Assembly: GCF_023702715.1 (NCBI RefSeq)
Contig: NZ_CP098480.1
Span: forward strand, 2,542,001 to 2,606,000
Reading direction: 5' to 3'
DNA length: 64,000 nucleotides
Origin: Acinetobacter sp. C32I
Lineage (GTDB): Bacteria; Pseudomonadota; Gammaproteobacteria; Pseudomonadales; Moraxellaceae
Every line of letters begins with the position of its first letter. Positions within the stretch are counted from its first letter, which is position 1. Shown in pieces: positions 1 through 8,258 of the stretch. Position numbers and translations under genes: made by a program. Under the pieces are notes generated by a model, which saw only the letters and a program-made list of their open reading frames with translations, was not told the origin of the DNA and did no database searches.

Positions 1-1098
1 AAAGCGATTGCACAACTAGAAGGTATTGATGAACTCAAACCTTGGGATGCAACCTACTATTCTGAAAAGTTGAAACAACAACAGTTCAATCTTTCTCAAG
101 AAGCACTAAAACCGTATTTCCCTGCACCGAAAGTGGTTCAAGGTTTATTCCAGATCGTACAACGCCTTTACGGGATCCAGATCATCGAACGCCAAGCGCC
201 TGTGTGGCAGAATGATGTACGCTATTTTGAAATTGAAGATCAAGGCCAAGTGGTCGGTGGTTTCTATTTCGACTTATACGCCCGTAGTGGCAAACGCGGT
301 GGTGCATGGATGAGCGGTTTCCGTTCTCGTGTTCAAACAGCCAATGGCCTGCAAAAACCAATTTGCTACATGGTGTGTAACTTTACTCCACCGATTGGCG
401 ATCAAGCTGCGCTACTGACCCACGATGAAGTGATTACTTTGTTCCATGAGTTTGGTCATGGCTTACATCATATGCTCACCGAAGTGGATAACATCTCGGT
501 TGCAGGGACTCACGGTGTGGCGTGGGATGCAGTTGAATTACCAAGTCAGTTTATGGAATTCTGGGCATGGGACAATGAAAGTTTAGATGTACTCAGCGAG
601 CACACTGAAACCAAACAGACCTTGCCGCAAGAATTGCTCTCTGCATTGTTGAATGCACGTTTTTTCCAGTCTGGTATGCAAACCTTGCGTCAGATTGAGT
701 TTGCCCTGTTTGACCTGAGCATTCACCGTCAAGCACCTGCCTTAAACAGTCAGCAAATTCAGGCCACGCTGGATGATATTCGTGCTAGGTTTGCCGTGGT
801 TCCAGCAGTTCCTTATAACCGTTTTCAACACAGCTTCAGCCACATTTTTGCAGGCGGTTATGCTGCAGGTTACTACTCGTATAAATGGGCAGAAGTTTTA
901 GCCAGTGATGCCTTTGATCGTTTCGAAAGCGAAGGTATTTTTAATACCGAGACTGGAAAAGAGTTTAGAAAGTTTATTCTAGCAGTTGGCGGAAAAGATA
1001 CAGCGCTTGATGCGTTTCGCAATTTCCGAAAAAGAGAACCAAAAATAGATGCATTATTACGTCATCAAGGTTGGACGAACACCAATAAAACCGCTTAA
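1..1098 (+). CDS. prlC: Oligopeptidase A (M3 zinc metallopeptidase), 5'-truncated
   Basis: This is the C-terminal half of a thimet-type M3 peptidase that degrades short peptides, including cleaved signal peptides, in the cytoplasm. The reading frame is open from base 1, so the gene starts upstream of the window; about 365 residues are seen of roughly 680 usual for the family. The zinc-binding HEFGH motif is at codons 149-153 of the visible part, within the longer M3 signature. The C-terminal part also has the Gly/Tyr-rich AGGYAAGYYSY segment typical of the family. It ends with TAA at 1098 and is followed after 38 bases by a YheV-like gene on the same strand, probably in the same transcript. 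Confidence 0.93.
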   Translation, partial: KAIAQLEGIDELKPWDATYYSEKLKQQQFNLSQEALKPYFPAPKVVQGLFQIVQRLYGIQIIERQAPVWQNDVRYFEIEDQGQVVGGFYFDLYARSGKRGGAWMSGFRSRVQTANGLQKPICYMVCNFTPPIGDQAALLTHDEVITLFHEFGHGLHHMLTEVDNISVAGTHGVAWDAVELPSQFMEFWAWDNESLDVLSEHTETKQTLPQELLSALLNARFFQSGMQTLRQIEFALFDLSIHRQAPALNSQQIQATLDDIRARFAVVPAVPYNRFQHSFSHIFAGGYAAGYYSYKWAEVLASDAFDRFESEGIFNTETGKEFRKFILAVGGKDTALDAFRNFRKREPKIDALLRHQGWTNTNKTA

Positions 1099-1136
1099 AC
1101 TACGTCATTATTGTTCACAGGGTGTAATTAACTGAC

Positions 1137-1343
1137 ATGAAAAGACAGTTCATCGCGGGCGCAAAATGCCCGAAATGTGGGGCCTTAGATCGTGTCGTTA
1201 AGATCATCACTGTGGATGACGAGTGGATTGAATGTATCGAATGTGCTTATAGCGAAAAACGCCCAACCCATGTGGAACAAGCGCAACCCGCTGAGCCAGA
1301 TGAAATTGGGGTGATACAGTTCAAACCTCGTCATTTTGACTAG
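1137..1343 (+). CDS. yheV: YheV-like putative metal-binding protein
   Basis: This 68-residue protein has two CxxC pairs near the N-terminus (CPKCG and CIEC), the pattern of a small zinc ribbon. Size and sequence fit the YheV family (DUF2387), whose function is not established. The acidic C-terminal tail has no recognisable domain. It follows prlC by 38 bases and ends just before the next coding region, so co-transcription is likely. Family assignment is by recognition; the metal-binding role is inferred from the cysteines. Confidence 0.8.
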   Translation: MKRQFIAGAKCPKCGALDRVVKIITVDDEWIECIECAYSEKRPTHVEQAQPAEPDEIGVIQFKPRHFD

Positions 1344-1356
1344 AAGGTTAAAAGTG

Positions 1357-1809
1357 ATGTCCACATACCAAACAGGAAATTCCAAATTATTATGGATGAT
1401 AATTGGTGGAATTAGTATTGTCGTGGTGCTGTTCCTTGCTGTCCAATGGTTCTTAGCTCAAAAAGATCAGCAAGCCACAACATCTGTACCTACTCAGCCT
1501 GTGGCTGAAAAAACCGTTGCCCCAGTAGCAACTGAAGCAACGGCAACCGTTGAGGAAGTAACAACGGCGAGCAGTGATGTCGCTGCACCGATCCAATTGG
1601 TTGAAGCTTCGATTGTAAAAGCACCACTGCCAGCAAATGACAGCTTGGCAAAAGAAGAAATTGCCAAACTGGATGATATTCATCAGCAACTGCAAGACCA
1701 GCAACATGATTTGAAACAGCAAAATAGCGATGTGGATACTTTGCTCAAGCTGAAAGAAGATCAGATCAAACTTTTAGAAGCCCAGATTGCAGCTCAAAAG
1801 CATTCTTAA
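1357..1809 (+). CDS. Membrane-anchored coiled-coil protein, unknown function
   Basis: I do not recognise a family. The 150-residue product has one hydrophobic segment at about residues 10-32 (a signal anchor), then a Thr/Val/Ala/Pro-rich linker, then a C-terminal Gln/Lys/Asp-rich helix (about residues 95-150) with heptad-like spacing that suggests a coiled coil in the periplasm. The frame can be extended to a TTG at 1336 that overlaps the upstream stop, but the ATG at 1357 has an AAGG ribosome-binding site 9 bases upstream and gives a cleaner N-terminus. It is the last gene before a strong terminator and probably belongs to the prlC-yheV transcript. Confidence 0.75.
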   Translation: MSTYQTGNSKLLWMIIGGISIVVVLFLAVQWFLAQKDQQATTSVPTQPVAEKTVAPVATEATATVEEVTTASSDVAAPIQLVEASIVKAPLPANDSLAKEEIAKLDDIHQQLQDQQHDLKQQNSDVDTLLKLKEDQIKLLEAQIAAQKHS

Positions 1810-1817
1810 ACTTAAAA

Positions 1818-1846
1818 AAAGCTTTAACCTCGGTTAAAGCTTTTTT
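1818..1846. terminator. Bidirectional Rho-independent terminator
   Basis: GCTTTAAC (1821-1828) pairs with GTTAAAGC (1833-1840) around a CTCG loop, flanked by an A run and a T run. It lies between the convergent coiled-coil gene and the EamA gene and can end both transcripts. Confidence 0.85.
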
Positions 1847-1859
1847 ATTGCCCGTATCT

Positions 1860-2774
1860 TTAATCCAGAAGCTGTTTGGACGCTGATTTCAGTTGAATCG
1901 GTTTCTGAAGGGTTTGAGCAATCAAAATTCCCAGCAAGGTTAAGCCACCACCTATATAGTGGAACAGCTGCAAATGCTCTCCCAGCAAAGCCACCGCAAT
2001 CAATGCCGTAAATAAGGGCAATAGATTCATAAAAATACTATTACGATTCGGCCCTAAATGTCTCACCCCTTCTATCCATAAATATGACAACAGCACCGAT
2101 GAAAAAATACTGGCATAGACAATCAGTGGAATGGTCTGTTGATTCAGTTGCATCTGCGAAGCAGGCAAAAATATAAAAAATGGCAAGACATAAACAATCG
2201 CAAAACAGGATTGCACAAAATTCGATTGCCACGCAGGGATCGGCATTTTCCAGCGTTTCAGTAACACACCATATAAGGCATAGCCTGCCGCCGCAATGAG
2301 CATCAAACCATCACCCAAATGTACACCTTGCTTCCAGATATCGGTAATTGAACCATGGCTCAGCAAATACAAGATGCCATAAAAAGATAAAGCGCCTCCG
2401 AACAACATGCCATAGCTCAGCCGATCTTTCAGCATCGCACTACTTAAGATCATGGTCAGTAAAGGAATCAAGGCGGTGACAATCGCCATATTGGTGGCTG
2501 TGGTGGTGGATGCTGCCTGATAAGACAAGAACTGGAATAGAGACACAGACAGAAAACCACCCAATGCCAACTGTTTCCAATACTGTTTGATGGTGTGTCG
2601 ATTGTTCCAGACTGGAATCAGCACAAAGGTACTCATCACGGCGAGTGCCAACACCAGACGATAAAACGTAATTGCGACAGGCGAAATGGCATGACTGGCC
2701 ATTTTAGACACCACCACATTGCCCGCCCAAAATAAAATCGCGAATAAGGGATAAAAATAAGCTTTCTGAAACAT
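1860..2774 (-). CDS. EamA/DMT-family metabolite exporter
   Basis: This 304-residue inner-membrane protein has about ten hydrophobic segments arranged as two EamA repeats, the pattern of the drug/metabolite transporter superfamily. Such proteins export or take up amino acids, nucleotides or drugs; the substrate cannot be read from the sequence. It is transcribed divergently from an AraC-type regulator that starts about 117 bases away, and an inverted repeat lies between them, so regulation by that neighbour is plausible. A terminator shared with the convergent gene follows it. Confidence 0.85.
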   Translation of the reverse strand: MFQKAYFYPLFAILFWAGNVVVSKMASHAISPVAITFYRLVLALAVMSTFVLIPVWNNRHTIKQYWKQLALGGFLSVSLFQFLSYQAASTTTATNMAIVTALIPLLTMILSSAMLKDRLSYGMLFGGALSFYGILYLLSHGSITDIWKQGVHLGDGLMLIAAAGYALYGVLLKRWKMPIPAWQSNFVQSCFAIVYVLPFFIFLPASQMQLNQQTIPLIVYASIFSSVLLSYLWIEGVRHLGPNRNSIFMNLLPLFTALIAVALLGEHLQLFHYIGGGLTLLGILIAQTLQKPIQLKSASKQLLD

Positions 2775-2829
2775 AGGCTAGACCTCTACATTGCGGTATC
2801 GATCATGCTAAAAAATAATCAATCTATTG

Positions 2830-2862
2830 TTTCTCGACAATAAGACGACTACTATCGAGAAA
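2830..2862. promoter_or_regulatory. Inverted repeat between divergent EamA and AraC genes
   Basis: TTTCTCGA (2830-2837) and TCGAGAAA (2855-2862) are perfect 8-base inverted arms separated by 17 bases. They sit in the short divergent intergenic region, where an AraC-type dimer could contact both promoters. Function is inferred from position and symmetry. Confidence 0.45.
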
Positions 2863-2891
2863 TAGACAAATTATTTTTGGACATTGCACAC

Positions 2892-3671
2892 ATGGGGAAA
2901 AACTTTGAACATGGATTTGTAGATTATCCAGTCTATGCATTTTCAGAAAACTACCCCCATGGCCATATTGAGGACTGGCATAGCCATGATCGAATCCAGC
3001 TGATTCATACCCTATCCGGTGTGATTCGAGTACAAACCCACGAAGGCATCTGGATTACCCCACCTGGACGTGGCGTGTGGATTCCCGCGCATAAACCGCA
3101 TGCCCTACTCAGTAGCGGTGATGTCAAAGCCCGAGGCATTTTTATAGAAACCTCAGCACAACCTCATCTGAGTTCCGAATGTCGTGTTGTTGCCATTCCT
3201 GCTTTACTACGGGAGCTGATGAGTAGTGCAATGCAGATCAAAACAGCCATCCAGCCTGAAAGTCGTAATGAAAGACTGCTGCAATTGATCTTAGACGAAG
3301 TTCGGGTATTACCAGCTCTTGCCTTTAATTTGCCAGATCCTCAAAACCCACGCCTGCAACAACTTTGTCAGCAAATCAAAGACAATCTCAGCTTTAACTG
3401 GAATCTGGAAGATACAGCTGAACAACTGCATATCAGCAGTAAAACGTTAGCGCGACATTTTCAAAAAGAGACTGGACTGCATTTTTCCCATTGGGTTCGT
3501 CAAGCCAAACTGATGCAGGCCATGATTGATTTGGCCCTGAACAAACCTGTTTTAAATGTGGCCTTAGACTTGGGCTATGACAGCCCCAGTGCCTTTAGTG
3601 CCATGTTTAAACGTGAAACCAGCATGACACCGAGTGATTATCTTAAACAATTCTCTGACACATTGAGTTAA
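2892..3671 (+). CDS. AraC-family transcriptional regulator with cupin-type N-terminal domain
   Basis: The protein (259 residues from this start) has an N-terminal cupin-like sensing region with the conserved HSHD stretch and the GxxxxPPGRGVWIPAHKPH segment seen in AraC-type regulators with a cupin domain. The C-terminal 100 residues form a two-helix-turn-helix AraC DNA-binding domain ending in the usual GYDSPSAFSAMFKRETSMTPSDY signature region. The frame can also start at a TTG at 2877; neither start has a strong ribosome-binding site, and I prefer the ATG. It is divergent from one EamA transporter gene and 91 bases upstream of another, so it probably controls one or both. The effector is unknown. 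Confidence 0.85.
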   Translation: MGKNFEHGFVDYPVYAFSENYPHGHIEDWHSHDRIQLIHTLSGVIRVQTHEGIWITPPGRGVWIPAHKPHALLSSGDVKARGIFIETSAQPHLSSECRVVAIPALLRELMSSAMQIKTAIQPESRNERLLQLILDEVRVLPALAFNLPDPQNPRLQQLCQQIKDNLSFNWNLEDTAEQLHISSKTLARHFQKETGLHFSHWVRQAKLMQAMIDLALNKPVLNVALDLGYDSPSAFSAMFKRETSMTPSDYLKQFSDTLS

Positions 3672-3762
3672 GTGCCCTGAGCATAGATTGAGTGAAGAAT
3701 CTCATTCCTTTCATCTTCACAGCAGCATAAAATAAGCACAATCTCCCAATACCCGAATCGCT

Positions 3763-4650
3763 ATGGATGCTCAACCCACCAATCGCAACCTGATAATGGC
3801 GATTGGTTGCCTTACTCTTTCTGCGCTACTTTTTTCTGTGATGGGCATTTGTATTCGTTACGCTTCACATACAGTCGATAACTACACCATTGTGTTTTTC
3901 CGCAATGTGGTGGGCCTGATCCTGTTTTTACCTTTTATCTTCAAGCAAGGAACCCGCTTTGTAAAAACAGAAAAACTGTGGATGCATACCTGGCGTAGTG
4001 TTGTTGGGCTTGCTGCCATGTACGGTTTTTTCTATGCCATTGCGCATTTAAAACTTTCCAATGCAATGGTGTTTACCTATTCTTCCCCCATTTTTATTCC
4101 ATTGATTGCTTGGCTGTTTCTCAAAGAAAAAATCACCACAGCGATGCTCTGTGCCGCCGGGCTCGGATTTATTGGGGTGTTCTGTGTAGCTAAGCCTGAT
4201 CAAGGTTTATTGAACTGGATTTCAATCGTTGGCATCAGTTCGAGTTTATTGGCTTCAATGGCCTTTGTCACCGTGCGTGCCCTCACCCAAACCGAACCCC
4301 CTGAACGGATCGTATTTTATTTCTGCTTGATTGGTTCTTTGCTGTCCGTGATTCCAATGTTTTGGGTATGGCGACCTTATCATTTACAGGAATTATTGTT
4401 TTTAATTGGTGCGGGCGTGCTGGCCAATGTCAGCCAAATCTTTATGTCGCATGCCTATCGTCTTGCCCCTGCTGGACAGATTGCACCCGTCAACTATATC
4501 GCGATTATTTTTGCAGGACTTTGGGGCTTTTTACTGTGGAATGAAGTGCCTGATTTATATAGCTTGATTGGTTTTTGCATTATTCTCTCAGCGATTTTAT
4601 TATGTAGCCCTCTGACACAAAGAGATAAGAAATGGCGCTTCAAAGGTTAA
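3763..4650 (+). CDS. EamA/DMT-family transporter
   Basis: A 295-residue inner-membrane protein with about ten hydrophobic segments in two EamA repeats. It is only distantly similar to the EamA protein at 1860-2774, so the two are not a recent duplication. It follows the AraC regulator on the same strand with a 91-base gap. The substrate is not predictable; exporters of this type often carry amino acids or purine-like metabolites. Confidence 0.85.
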   Translation: MDAQPTNRNLIMAIGCLTLSALLFSVMGICIRYASHTVDNYTIVFFRNVVGLILFLPFIFKQGTRFVKTEKLWMHTWRSVVGLAAMYGFFYAIAHLKLSNAMVFTYSSPIFIPLIAWLFLKEKITTAMLCAAGLGFIGVFCVAKPDQGLLNWISIVGISSSLLASMAFVTVRALTQTEPPERIVFYFCLIGSLLSVIPMFWVWRPYHLQELLFLIGAGVLANVSQIFMSHAYRLAPAGQIAPVNYIAIIFAGLWGFLLWNEVPDLYSLIGFCIILSAILLCSPLTQRDKKWRFKG

Positions 4651-4709
4651 GAATACGTTCCCTCTTTTCGATAAACTCATAACAATCGCAATGCGGACAA
4701 TTCAAATCG

Positions 4710-5465
4710 ATGAACATAACAAATACTATTTTTGCAAATGAATCCCCTGAAATGATCTTAGCCTTCGAAAAAGCTCAACAGACCTTTAAATACTTTTGGC
4801 GGGAGCTGTATTGGGAATATCGCAGAATCGTTCCTGCTTTTGATCTTGCTTATGTTAAATGTGCATTTACACAAGAACAGATTGATTCGCCCGATTCGCC
4901 TCTAGTTGAGTATATGTGGATCGACCAAATTGATTTTGATGGAACAACCATTTCGGGTCAGTTGATGAATCAACCAAACGAGATCAATAATGTACAAGCA
5001 GGTGAAAATGTTGCACGCCCCTTTGAAGCTATCGTGGATTGGATGTTTCTAACTCAAGATCAAGTCTATGGCGGCTTTACAATTCAAGAATATCGTAAGC
5101 AATTAAATGATGCTGAGCGAAAAGAATATGATGAGGCTTGGGGAATAAATTTTGGCGATCCCAATAAAATCTTATATGTCTATGATCAAGAGGCACACCC
5201 AGAGAACTTAATTGAACACCCCATGTGTGGGAAAATGCTAGATAGTTTCTTAAACTTTATCCAAAGCAACCCAGGCGTACTTCATGAAAAAGATGAAAGT
5301 GGTAATCAACTATTACACCGCGAAGCCATTGCGGGTAATTTCTTATTCATTCAAGCATTACTCGAACTGAAACTAGATACATCAACTCTAAATAACCAAT
5401 CTATGACCGCCCTAGACCTCGCGCATAAAATGGGATGGGAAAATATTGCACACGTATTAGAATAA
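4710..5465 (+). CDS. DUF2314 - ankyrin-repeat protein
   Basis: The first part of this 251-residue protein (about residues 25-155) resembles DUF2314, with the conserved Trp/Tyr-rich start, the EYMWIDQIDFDG segment and the VYGGFTIQEYR segment. The last 70 residues read as ankyrin-type helices, with GNQLLHREAIAGN followed by MTALDLAHKMG and a final short helix. No signal peptide is seen, so it is probably cytoplasmic. DUF2314 has no settled function; the ankyrin part suggests protein binding. It stands alone between a transporter gene and a terminator. Confidence 0.75.
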   Translation: MNITNTIFANESPEMILAFEKAQQTFKYFWRELYWEYRRIVPAFDLAYVKCAFTQEQIDSPDSPLVEYMWIDQIDFDGTTISGQLMNQPNEINNVQAGENVARPFEAIVDWMFLTQDQVYGGFTIQEYRKQLNDAERKEYDEAWGINFGDPNKILYVYDQEAHPENLIEHPMCGKMLDSFLNFIQSNPGVLHEKDESGNQLLHREAIAGNFLFIQALLELKLDTSTLNNQSMTALDLAHKMGWENIAHVLE

Positions 5466-5510
5466 CTTGCATCTCCATCTAACAACTCCTGTTTGATATA
5501 CAGAAATAAA

Positions 5511-5534
5511 AAAGCACCCGAAGGTGCTTTTTTT
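5511..5534. terminator. Bidirectional Rho-independent terminator
   Basis: AAAGCACC (5511-5518) pairs with GGTGCTTT (5523-5530) around CGAA, with T residues to 5534 and A residues on the other side. It separates the convergent DUF2314 gene and TRAP permease gene. Confidence 0.88.
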
Positions 5535-5547
5535 TGGGTTTCAATAA

Positions 5548-7752
5548 TTAATGCTTATACCAACCAAACATCTGGAAGATATACGGCGCATAGGTCACCA
5601 ACACCAACGATGAGAACAAGACGATAATCGGCAATAACCAACGCTCATAGCGGAAGTAGAAACTGGTGTATTTCTCTTTCGCTTCCTTATCAGCAGCCGA
5701 GACCTCTTCATCCCCGACGGAGAGTCGCGTCAGCAAGTGGTTCAGGGCAACAGGCGGCGTTACATAACCAAACTCGAATGCCACCAATACGATCATCCAG
5801 AAGTGGATCGGATGGATACCATTTTCGTAAGCAACAGGTGCAACCGTTGCAGCAACCAGAATCACCGCACCGAATGGATCGGTGGTCATCCCAATAATCG
5901 CAAGTAACAACGCAATGAAGGCAAGCGAAATATAGATATTGCCCAAGTGAGTCGGTAATAACTCAACCACTTCAGCACGTTCGATTAGGCCACCCACGCT
6001 TGCAGACAAAGCCATCAGCAGGATTAATGCACCGATGTGCCCCACTGTTTCTGAGGTTGCAAAACGTAGTGCACCACCAAAACCAAAGCTCTTGCTACCG
6101 TGTGGATCATGTGATTTCAAGAACTCAGATTTTTTCTCATGCTCACGAACCAATGCTTCATGCTTCGCATCCACCACTGGCGCAGGCGCAAGTTTTGAGG
6201 CAAATAACTTGTCAAACAAGATCATGGCAATCAACACCAACGGTAAAATCATTGGCGCAGTAAATTCGTTGATTGAGGTATCTAAAGCAAGCTTATAGAA
6301 CATCACCACAGCAAAACCGATGATCACATAAGGAATCACTGGTACACAGGCACGTAACATCCCTGGTACAGCAATTTTAGGTGAGTTCACACGGAATTTC
6401 TCTTCGGCAAGAATCAATGAAACACCGAGGAAAATGAATGCGGTTAACCAGAATACATAGATACCATGATCAAATAATTCAGTCGATGTCACATGACGGC
6501 TATCGAGCATCGAGATCAAGATAACCAATAGACATGGACGAATCACCACACCCAATGACCCTGACATTGCCGATACGGCTAAAGCGTATTGACGACGTGC
6601 ACCCGAGTTCCAGACTTCTTTATAGATGATCGCACCCGCTGCAATAACGAAAATCCCCGAAGCACCTGTATAAGCGGTTGGAATCGCTGCTGCAATCAAG
6701 ATTAACCAAGTTAAGGTTTCTGGCGCTAAGTTCCACGGACGTAAGATATTTAAGAATAAATCCATCACGCGTGTTTGGGTCAGTAACATACCTGCCCAAA
6801 TGAACAAGGCCAGATTTAAGAAAATACCCGAGAACTCAACCAAGATGCCCAAGTAAATCCCTTGCCCCATTGGATAATCCATGAAGAAGGTAAATACAAT
6901 CCCTGTCACCAAAGACATGAAGGCATACAACGGCACGCTGAGTAAGGCTAAACCAAAGTTACCTTTCGGCTGTGCTGTTTTTGGAATAAAGATGAACTGG
7001 AAAATACTGATAATGGTCAGAGACACAAACAGTGCAATCCACAGCCAATATAAAACTGCCGTTTTACCCGCAACCTCAACCCCTGAATTCAATACTGAAT
7101 GATATTGACTGACAACGGAGTAGCTAAGTAGAGCATTACCTGCAACCATCAACGCCGAATAAACACGGAAGTCAATTTTGGTTTTTGGTGCGCGTAAACC
7201 AATGTGGTGATAACGTAAAGACGCTGTAATTGAAGCGAATAATACCATTACCAACAAAATAACAGTTTGGTTTTCAGAACCTAATTTAAAGATACCAAAG
7301 AAAGTGGTTTCAACTTTACGATAGGTCCGAATACTTGGATGCGCTTCCAAGTGCTTCATGGCTTTATCATAGAATTGATATTTTTCTTCACACTGTTGTT
7401 GTGCTGCCAATAAAGACGCACGTACATCAGCTTCAGAAGCTGCACCAAACATACTTGCAAATTCATCGGCAGCATTGGCTTTCATCTGCGCTTGAACTTG
7501 TGCATCAATGTTTGGATGTCGATCACAAGATGGTTTTTCAGGTTCAGCACGTAAAAACGAGTATTGCATCCCTGTTGTTTGATCACCGTATAAACGCTCC
7601 CCCATACGAAGCATCTGACCGTGAATCATTTCGCCTGTACCAATAAGCAAAGTCATTAGCAACAAAGCAAGAATAATGAAGGTTGATATCCAGTCATTCC
7701 AGATATAGCCTAACCGGGCTAATCCAGTCTTATTCTCTTGATCATTTTGCAT
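5548..7752 (-). CDS. TRAP transporter permease, fused DctQ-like and DctM-type large subunit (copy 1)
   Basis: This 734-residue integral membrane protein has a DctM-type C-terminal part (about residues 290-720) with the typical stretches NILRPWNLAPETLTW, PTAYTGASGIFVIA and DPFGAVILVAAT. TRAP permeases use an ion gradient to import organic acids captured by a periplasmic binding protein. The N-terminal part has one helix, then a predicted periplasmic segment (about residues 45-160) with Cys76 and Cys121, then about four helices that may be the DctQ-like small subunit. It is paralogous over its whole length to the gene at 8259-10469, which lies upstream on the same strand. No DctP gene is adjacent. 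The ribosome-binding site is TGGAATAGA. Confidence 0.85.
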   Translation of the reverse strand: MQNDQENKTGLARLGYIWNDWISTFIILALLLMTLLIGTGEMIHGQMLRMGERLYGDQTTGMQYSFLRAEPEKPSCDRHPNIDAQVQAQMKANAADEFASMFGAASEADVRASLLAAQQQCEEKYQFYDKAMKHLEAHPSIRTYRKVETTFFGIFKLGSENQTVILLVMVLFASITASLRYHHIGLRAPKTKIDFRVYSALMVAGNALLSYSVVSQYHSVLNSGVEVAGKTAVLYWLWIALFVSLTIISIFQFIFIPKTAQPKGNFGLALLSVPLYAFMSLVTGIVFTFFMDYPMGQGIYLGILVEFSGIFLNLALFIWAGMLLTQTRVMDLFLNILRPWNLAPETLTWLILIAAAIPTAYTGASGIFVIAAGAIIYKEVWNSGARRQYALAVSAMSGSLGVVIRPCLLVILISMLDSRHVTSTELFDHGIYVFWLTAFIFLGVSLILAEEKFRVNSPKIAVPGMLRACVPVIPYVIIGFAVVMFYKLALDTSINEFTAPMILPLVLIAMILFDKLFASKLAPAPVVDAKHEALVREHEKKSEFLKSHDPHGSKSFGFGGALRFATSETVGHIGALILLMALSASVGGLIERAEVVELLPTHLGNIYISLAFIALLLAIIGMTTDPFGAVILVAATVAPVAYENGIHPIHFWMIVLVAFEFGYVTPPVALNHLLTRLSVGDEEVSAADKEAKEKYTSFYFRYERWLLPIIVLFSSLVLVTYAPYIFQMFGWYKH

Positions 7753-8258
7753 GTCTATTCCAATTTATTGTTATCAACATCCATCCAAAGATGTTGAATC
7801 ATGCGATGTCCATGGTTGATAGATAAATGAATTTACCCTTTGAATCACCAATCCCTTTTTAAACCGCTTAAATTTGCAGCAAACTTTTAGAAAAAAGAAT
7901 GACTGCAATCACTTTTTTGTTGGTTGTTTTTATCAATTTATATGTACTCTCGTGTGCCCTCTATTGCCATCCTTTTTTTAATTAACAACTTAGTTGCCTA
8001 AATAATCTTTTTTACAGTTCCCTCTGTCGCAAGATAAATGAGCGCTAAGGTAGACTGCTCCACCTTTTCCGTCTATTTATAGCATAACTAGTTCGATCTC
8101 AAAATGTTATTTTAATCACATAATAATCTTCTCTGGCCTAAATTCATCTCTTGTTCTTCATTCAGCCGAAATTTATCTGTATAACTCAAGACAATCTTGT
8201 TTTTGCTACAAAAAAACAAGCACCCAAAGGTGCTTGTTTTGATCCTTAAAATACGATG
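7753..8258 (-). promoter_or_regulatory. 506-base gap: leader of TRAP copy 1 and possible promoter
   Basis: No gene is visible here. The 110 bases next to the TRAP gene are conserved in the leader of copy 2 (10470-10583). They include a hairpin whose arms are 7774-7781 and 7790-7797, and an upstream GTTGAT (7815-7820, plus strand) that could pair with the same arm. A weak minus-strand promoter candidate is TTTTGA (8099-8104) and TATAAA (8076-8081) with 17-base spacing. The region between about 7870 and 8070 is AT-rich with nothing else recognisable, and the terminator of copy 2 is at 8213-8240. Confidence 0.45.
8213..8240 (-). terminator. Rho-independent terminator of TRAP copy 2
   Basis: Twelve-base arms ending in GCACC/GGTGC (8213-8224 and 8229-8240) enclose a CAAA loop. 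On the minus strand a U-rich run follows the hairpin, so it ends the transcript of the gene at 8259-10469 and separates it from copy 1. Confidence 0.85.
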
